This document shows, piece by piece, positions 60,839 to 64,000 of a stretch of 64,000 nt of DNA. The DNA comes from Acidovorax sp. Leaf191 (GTDB lineage Bacteria > Pseudomonadota > Gammaproteobacteria > Burkholderiales > Burkholderiaceae_C): NCBI RefSeq assembly GCF_001424425.1, contig NZ_LMPT01000022.1:202858-266857 (forward strand), given 5' to 3'. A model generated the notes under the pieces. The model worked only from the letters and a program-made list of their open reading frames with translations, was not told the origin of the DNA and made no database searches. Made by a program: the position numbers and the translations under genes. Position 1 is the stretch's first letter, and every line of letters starts with the position of its first letter.

Positions 60839-63826
60839 TCAGTCCCTCACCACATCCTTCATGGCCTCGTCCGACAGGACGAACGAGCCGCCAATGACAT
60901 CGGCATCGGGCTCCAGCACCTCGGGGTAGCGCAGGTCGGGCAGTATCTGGATGTCGAAGATCTCCTGCACGATGCCCTCGAAACGGATAAAGCCCACCGT
61001 ATTGCCGGTATTCAGGTCAATGACCCAGACGCCACAGCTACGCTCTTCAGGCTTGAGGCGCTGGCTCAAGGCAATGCCGTCGAACACGCTCTCGCGCACC
61101 TGGGACAGTCCCACGAAGGCCAACGAACCATGCATGGCCAGGCCGCGGGTAAAGCCGGGCATGTGGGCGACGGTTTGTGTTTTTCCGGTGGCCGGATCGA
61201 ACGTGATGAGCGTGCCTTTGGCGCTCTCGAGCAACCACCATTGGCCGTTGTGCCAGCGCGGGGAATGCGGCATGCCAAGGCCTTGGGTGACGATTTCGTT
61301 GCTGGCGATGTCCATGACGATGCCGCCTTGGGCTTTGTGGTGCCGCCAGCCTTCGGGGGTGTTGGTGCTGCCCAGGGCCGTGACCAAGGTGGGGGTGCCG
61401 TCGCGCATCCCCAGGCCATTGAGGTGGCATCGGTCTTCGGCCGCCAGCGCGGTGACAAACGATGGTCGCCAACGTGGCACAAAGCTGTGGTCGCGGTCGA
61501 GCGTGCACAGCGCCGAAAACCGGGTGTTGACCACCCATAGTTCGCCACCCGCATCAAAAGCCAGCTCATGCACTCTGATGTCGCCAGTGACGTGCATGTT
61601 GCGCGGTATGAAGCAGCCGTCGTGCTTGTTGGGGTGCAGACGGGAGGCGACGTCGGGCATGTTTCGGTAGTCCCAGACTGCTTGCAGCGTGCCGATGGCC
61701 AAGCGGTTGCCGTCATAGGCCATGCCCATGGGACTGGGAAAGTAGGTCAGGTGGGTGTTGAGCTTCGGGCCATCTGCACGCAGGGTGATGAGGCGGCCGC
61801 TTTGGTAGGTGGTCACCAGCAGCGATGCGCCCAACTCATTGAGCAGTTGCGGCAAGGATGTGGTGTGAACGCTGCGAAAGTCCTGGTGGTCGTGCGGCTG
61901 GGCGGGGGCGGCGCTGGGGGCGGGCGTTGGCATGGGGTGGACAGTGGCCGGGTGGGGGCCGGCGGCAGGCATGGGAGCGGGAGCGACGGGCGCCACCGGC
62001 GTAGGGGGGCGGCGCAGGGGCTCGTGGGCAAACAGTGCCCGGGCGCGCTCGGCAGTGGCCGAGACCAGGTGCATCAGAGGCTCGATTTCGGTGGCGTTGG
62101 CTCGCCATTTGTCTGGGTTGGCTGGCGTGAGGGTATGCCGCGAAGGCGGCAGCGGTGCGGTCAAGTTGCGATCCCACGGCAAGCCAACGAACTGGCTGAG
62201 CCTGCGCACTTCTTGCTCCGGGTGAGCCACCAGTTGGTCGTAGCTGGCCACGCACCAGCTGTCGGGTGGCACCGTCTGCAGGTCATCCAGCACGGTGCGG
62301 GTAATGGACTCCCATTGGCGCACGGCAACCTCTGCCGTGGACATGCCAGCCATGTCACGCCATCCTTGTACCAAGGCCAGCGACCAAGGTGTGCCGCGCC
62401 AGCCAGGCAAGTCGTAGGTGACAAAGTGCCCGGAGCGCCAGGCATCCAGCATGCTGCTGATGGTGGCGCGTTCATCGCGGTACAGGTAGATGAACATGGC
62501 ATCCGGAAACATGGCGCGCAAAAAAGGAATGCGCAGGCTGTTTTTCGGGGTTTTTTCCAGAAACCGAAAGCTATCCCGGTCCGCCGTGGGCCGCCCTTCG
62601 CGGTCATGGGCAGCGGTGGCAAATCGGGATGCAAGCTCCTGCATCACCTCGGGGGTGGCATCTGCACTGCCCAGTTGGTTGGAGTGCCATTGGTGGGCGG
62701 CGGGATGCAGCGCCTCGATGCCCTCGATCAGTGCATGGCTCTCACCGCCGATGGAGAACACGTCCTTCGCCTGGCTCAGCGTCTCAAACAGCAGCGACGA
62801 CCCTGAGCGCGGAGACGAAACGATGAAAACGGGCCGGTCGAATCGCGTCTGTGCGCCGCGCACCGACGGCACCACCCGCTCGGCCAGATCGGTGTTGAGG
62901 GCGGGTGCCAATAATATCTGCTGCACCGCGAACGCGCCGTCCACCCCGTTGGAAAGCGTCACGCTGCTGCGCAGTCGGCCCATCCTGTCGCCGGTACTTT
63001 CCAGCAGATCGGCATAGGCGCGCCAACCCGAAGGGGCTGACTGGTGCCGGTCCCAGAGCTGCCGCCATTGGTCGAAAAAACCGGCCACTTCGGCACGCAG
63101 GGCTTCGCCCGAATTGGTGCTGGGCAGCACGGCCTGGATGTTTGCAAACAGCGTTTGCTGCTCTGCTGGCGACATCACCACAGGAAAATTGTCCACCTCA
63201 TGCCAAATTTTCGGCCGGGCGCCGGGCTCGAAGGCCACCGTGCGGACCGGGCCCATGGCTGGCGCTTGCGGATCCGTGGGGCGGCCGCCTTGCGCGAGCA
63301 GTGCCGACAGTGCCGCCGAACCCGTGGTGTCTATCACCAGGTGGATGCGCTGCAAGTGGGTGGGATTGATGACGTTGTGCTCGCGCCAGGTATCGAACAC
63401 CCAGGCTTGACCGGCTGCCATGTGCAGCGCTTGGCCGCCGCAGATAAATTGCACCGCAGGATCGGTCACGATGGGCACATGCACGCGCATGTGCTGCTGC
63501 CAGTAGTAATTGACATCCACATGCAAGCTGGCTTCGGCCCGGCCATCAATGCGCATCAGGCGGGTGCGGCCGATGGGGGCTTGCAGTACCGACATCACTT
63601 GTTGCAGGTACGGGCAATCGTGCAGTTGCGGCGTGGGTTGCATCACCCCTTTGACACCGTTGTTCAGGGGGTCGCCCCCCACCGCCATCAGCGGCAAGGC
63701 CGCATTGCCGGCGTGCCCTTCGGGGTGTGGCTGCCACGCCACTTCGGGCAGGGCGCGGATCTCGCTGGCCAAACAGGCCGCATCGAAGGCCAGGGGGAGT
63801 CGGATGAATTCTGTGTTCAGGCGCAT
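60839..63826 (-). CDS. Three-domain protein: Asp/Asn hydroxylase-like, sulfotransferase, TIGR03032-like
   Basis: A 995-aa fusion. The N-terminal domain (about 1-180) looks like an aspartyl/asparaginyl beta-hydroxylase: candidate iron ligands in RVHVPIV and FDTWREHNV, and RIHLVID as the 2-oxoglutarate-binding strand. The middle (about 330-600) is a sulfotransferase with the PAPS 5'-phosphate loop SSPRSGSSLLFETL and the 3'-phosphate segment YRDERATISSMLD. A Pro/Ala linker (about 620-655) leads to a C-terminal TIGR03032/DUF4915-like region (LLVTTYQSGRLITLRADG, then HPNKHDGCFIPRNMHVTG and MPHSPRWHNGQWWLLES). It probably modifies a peptide or protein by hydroxylation and sulfation; the target is unknown. 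It is divergent from the partial gene at 63912. Confidence 0.85.
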   Translation of the reverse strand: MRLNTEFIRLPLAFDAACLASEIRALPEVAWQPHPEGHAGNAALPLMAVGGDPLNNGVKGVMQPTPQLHDCPYLQQVMSVLQAPIGRTRLMRIDGRAEASLHVDVNYYWQQHMRVHVPIVTDPAVQFICGGQALHMAAGQAWVFDTWREHNVINPTHLQRIHLVIDTTGSAALSALLAQGGRPTDPQAPAMGPVRTVAFEPGARPKIWHEVDNFPVVMSPAEQQTLFANIQAVLPSTNSGEALRAEVAGFFDQWRQLWDRHQSAPSGWRAYADLLESTGDRMGRLRSSVTLSNGVDGAFAVQQILLAPALNTDLAERVVPSVRGAQTRFDRPVFIVSSPRSGSSLLFETLSQAKDVFSIGGESHALIEGIEALHPAAHQWHSNQLGSADATPEVMQELASRFATAAHDREGRPTADRDSFRFLEKTPKNSLRIPFLRAMFPDAMFIYLYRDERATISSMLDAWRSGHFVTYDLPGWRGTPWSLALVQGWRDMAGMSTAEVAVRQWESITRTVLDDLQTVPPDSWCVASYDQLVAHPEQEVRRLSQFVGLPWDRNLTAPLPPSRHTLTPANPDKWRANATEIEPLMHLVSATAERARALFAHEPLRRPPTPVAPVAPAPMPAAGPHPATVHPMPTPAPSAAPAQPHDHQDFRSVHTTSLPQLLNELGASLLVTTYQSGRLITLRADGPKLNTHLTYFPSPMGMAYDGNRLAIGTLQAVWDYRNMPDVASRLHPNKHDGCFIPRNMHVTGDIRVHELAFDAGGELWVVNTRFSALCTLDRDHSFVPRWRPSFVTALAAEDRCHLNGLGMRDGTPTLVTALGSTNTPEGWRHHKAQGGIVMDIASNEIVTQGLGMPHSPRWHNGQWWLLESAKGTLITFDPATGKTQTVAHMPGFTRGLAMHGSLAFVGLSQVRESVFDGIALSQRLKPEERSCGVWVIDLNTGNTVGFIRFEGIVQEIFDIQILPDLRYPEVLEPDADVIGGSFVLSDEAMKDVVRD

Positions 63827-63911
63827 AAGGGTCAGGCACCGGTTACTTTCGTGCCCATTGTTCGTAGAATCTGGCCAACAGCAAAGTTAGCATCACTAAA
63901 GGATGAGGGAT

Positions 63912-64000
63912 ATGGCGGTATACCTGACACAGGGTGGTGCATGGGATCGTAAGTCCGATGCAAAACGGACAGGAAAAAGCGCGGTACTGGCTGCGGGCGC
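63912..64000 (+). CDS. Start of an unidentified gene, cut by the window end
   Basis: ATG 63912 begins a frame reading MAVYLTQGGAWDRKSDAKRT that stays open to the end of the window. GAGGGA precedes it closely; ATG 63903, in the same frame, is an alternative start. It is divergent from the three-domain hydroxylase/sulfotransferase gene with an 85-base gap and could encode its substrate or partner. Too short to assign. Confidence 0.5.
   Translation, partial: MAVYLTQGGAWDRKSDAKRTGKSAVLAAG

Overview
This 64 kb window is GC-rich and densely coding. It looks like chromosomal DNA of a betaproteobacterium of the family Comamonadaceae (Acidovorax/Diaphorobacter-like). This is inferred from gene content (Bug/TctC receptor, Liv-type ABC transporters, an IorAB-like molybdenum hydroxylase), the codon bias, and short dispersed repeats of a kind I associate with that family. 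No rRNA, tRNA, CRISPR array, phage or transposase gene was seen.

Layout. 1-788: non-coding DNA holding a MITE-like element with inverted ends and a tandem 33-bp repeat. 789-3403: a PLP aminotransferase, then two AT-richer lipoprotein genes that look acquired. 3477-14485: a five-PAS GGDEF/EAL protein, an EamA exporter, a DNA-alkylation repair pair (Ogt and an Ada-AlkA fusion), a phosphomannomutase/phosphoglucomutase, a nitrilase-family hydrolase and WaaA. 14572-22224 (minus strand): tetR-hlyD-RND pump-pcm-rhodanese-tolC, a complete tripartite efflux system with its repressor.

22497-37474: the most interesting block. A GntR/HutC regulator with two spaced operator copies leads a tight, mostly overlapping catabolic operon. 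It contains a Liv-type ABC importer, a TctC-type receptor, a two-subunit aconitase-family hydratase, hydantoinase/oxoprolinase HyuB and HyuA, an isochorismatase-fold protein lacking the usual cysteine, a flavoprotein, and an isocitrate lyase/PEP mutase-family lyase. I infer uptake of a small cyclic amide or imide, ATP-dependent ring opening, deamidation, hydration and C-C cleavage. The substrate is unknown.

37568-46407: MsrA, then a probable zinc-homeostasis locus: a Zur-like regulator, a LolD/MacB-like ABC pair, small His/Cys-containing secreted proteins, a DUF3299-type protein and a TonB receptor with a His-rich loop. A roadblock/LC7-like protein follows. 46701-53508: an orphan SUKH-like protein, MAPEG, a frameshifted small gene, a two-component system, a lone PotA/FbpC-type ATPase, a HAD hydrolase, and an unlisted 38-aa ORF with a strong Shine-Dalgarno site beside a 9-bp tandem repeat. 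53727-60663: DUF1697, an AEC carrier, a secreted NTF2-like protein, PdxH, and a TetR gene sharing an operator-like motif with the IorAB-like operon downstream. 60839-64000: a 995-aa three-domain protein (hydroxylase-like, sulfotransferase, TIGR03032-like) and the start of a divergent gene.

A family of about 55-bp palindromic repeats occurs five times. Two copies lie inside coding sequences (waaA and the molybdenum hydroxylase large subunit) in the same reading frame.
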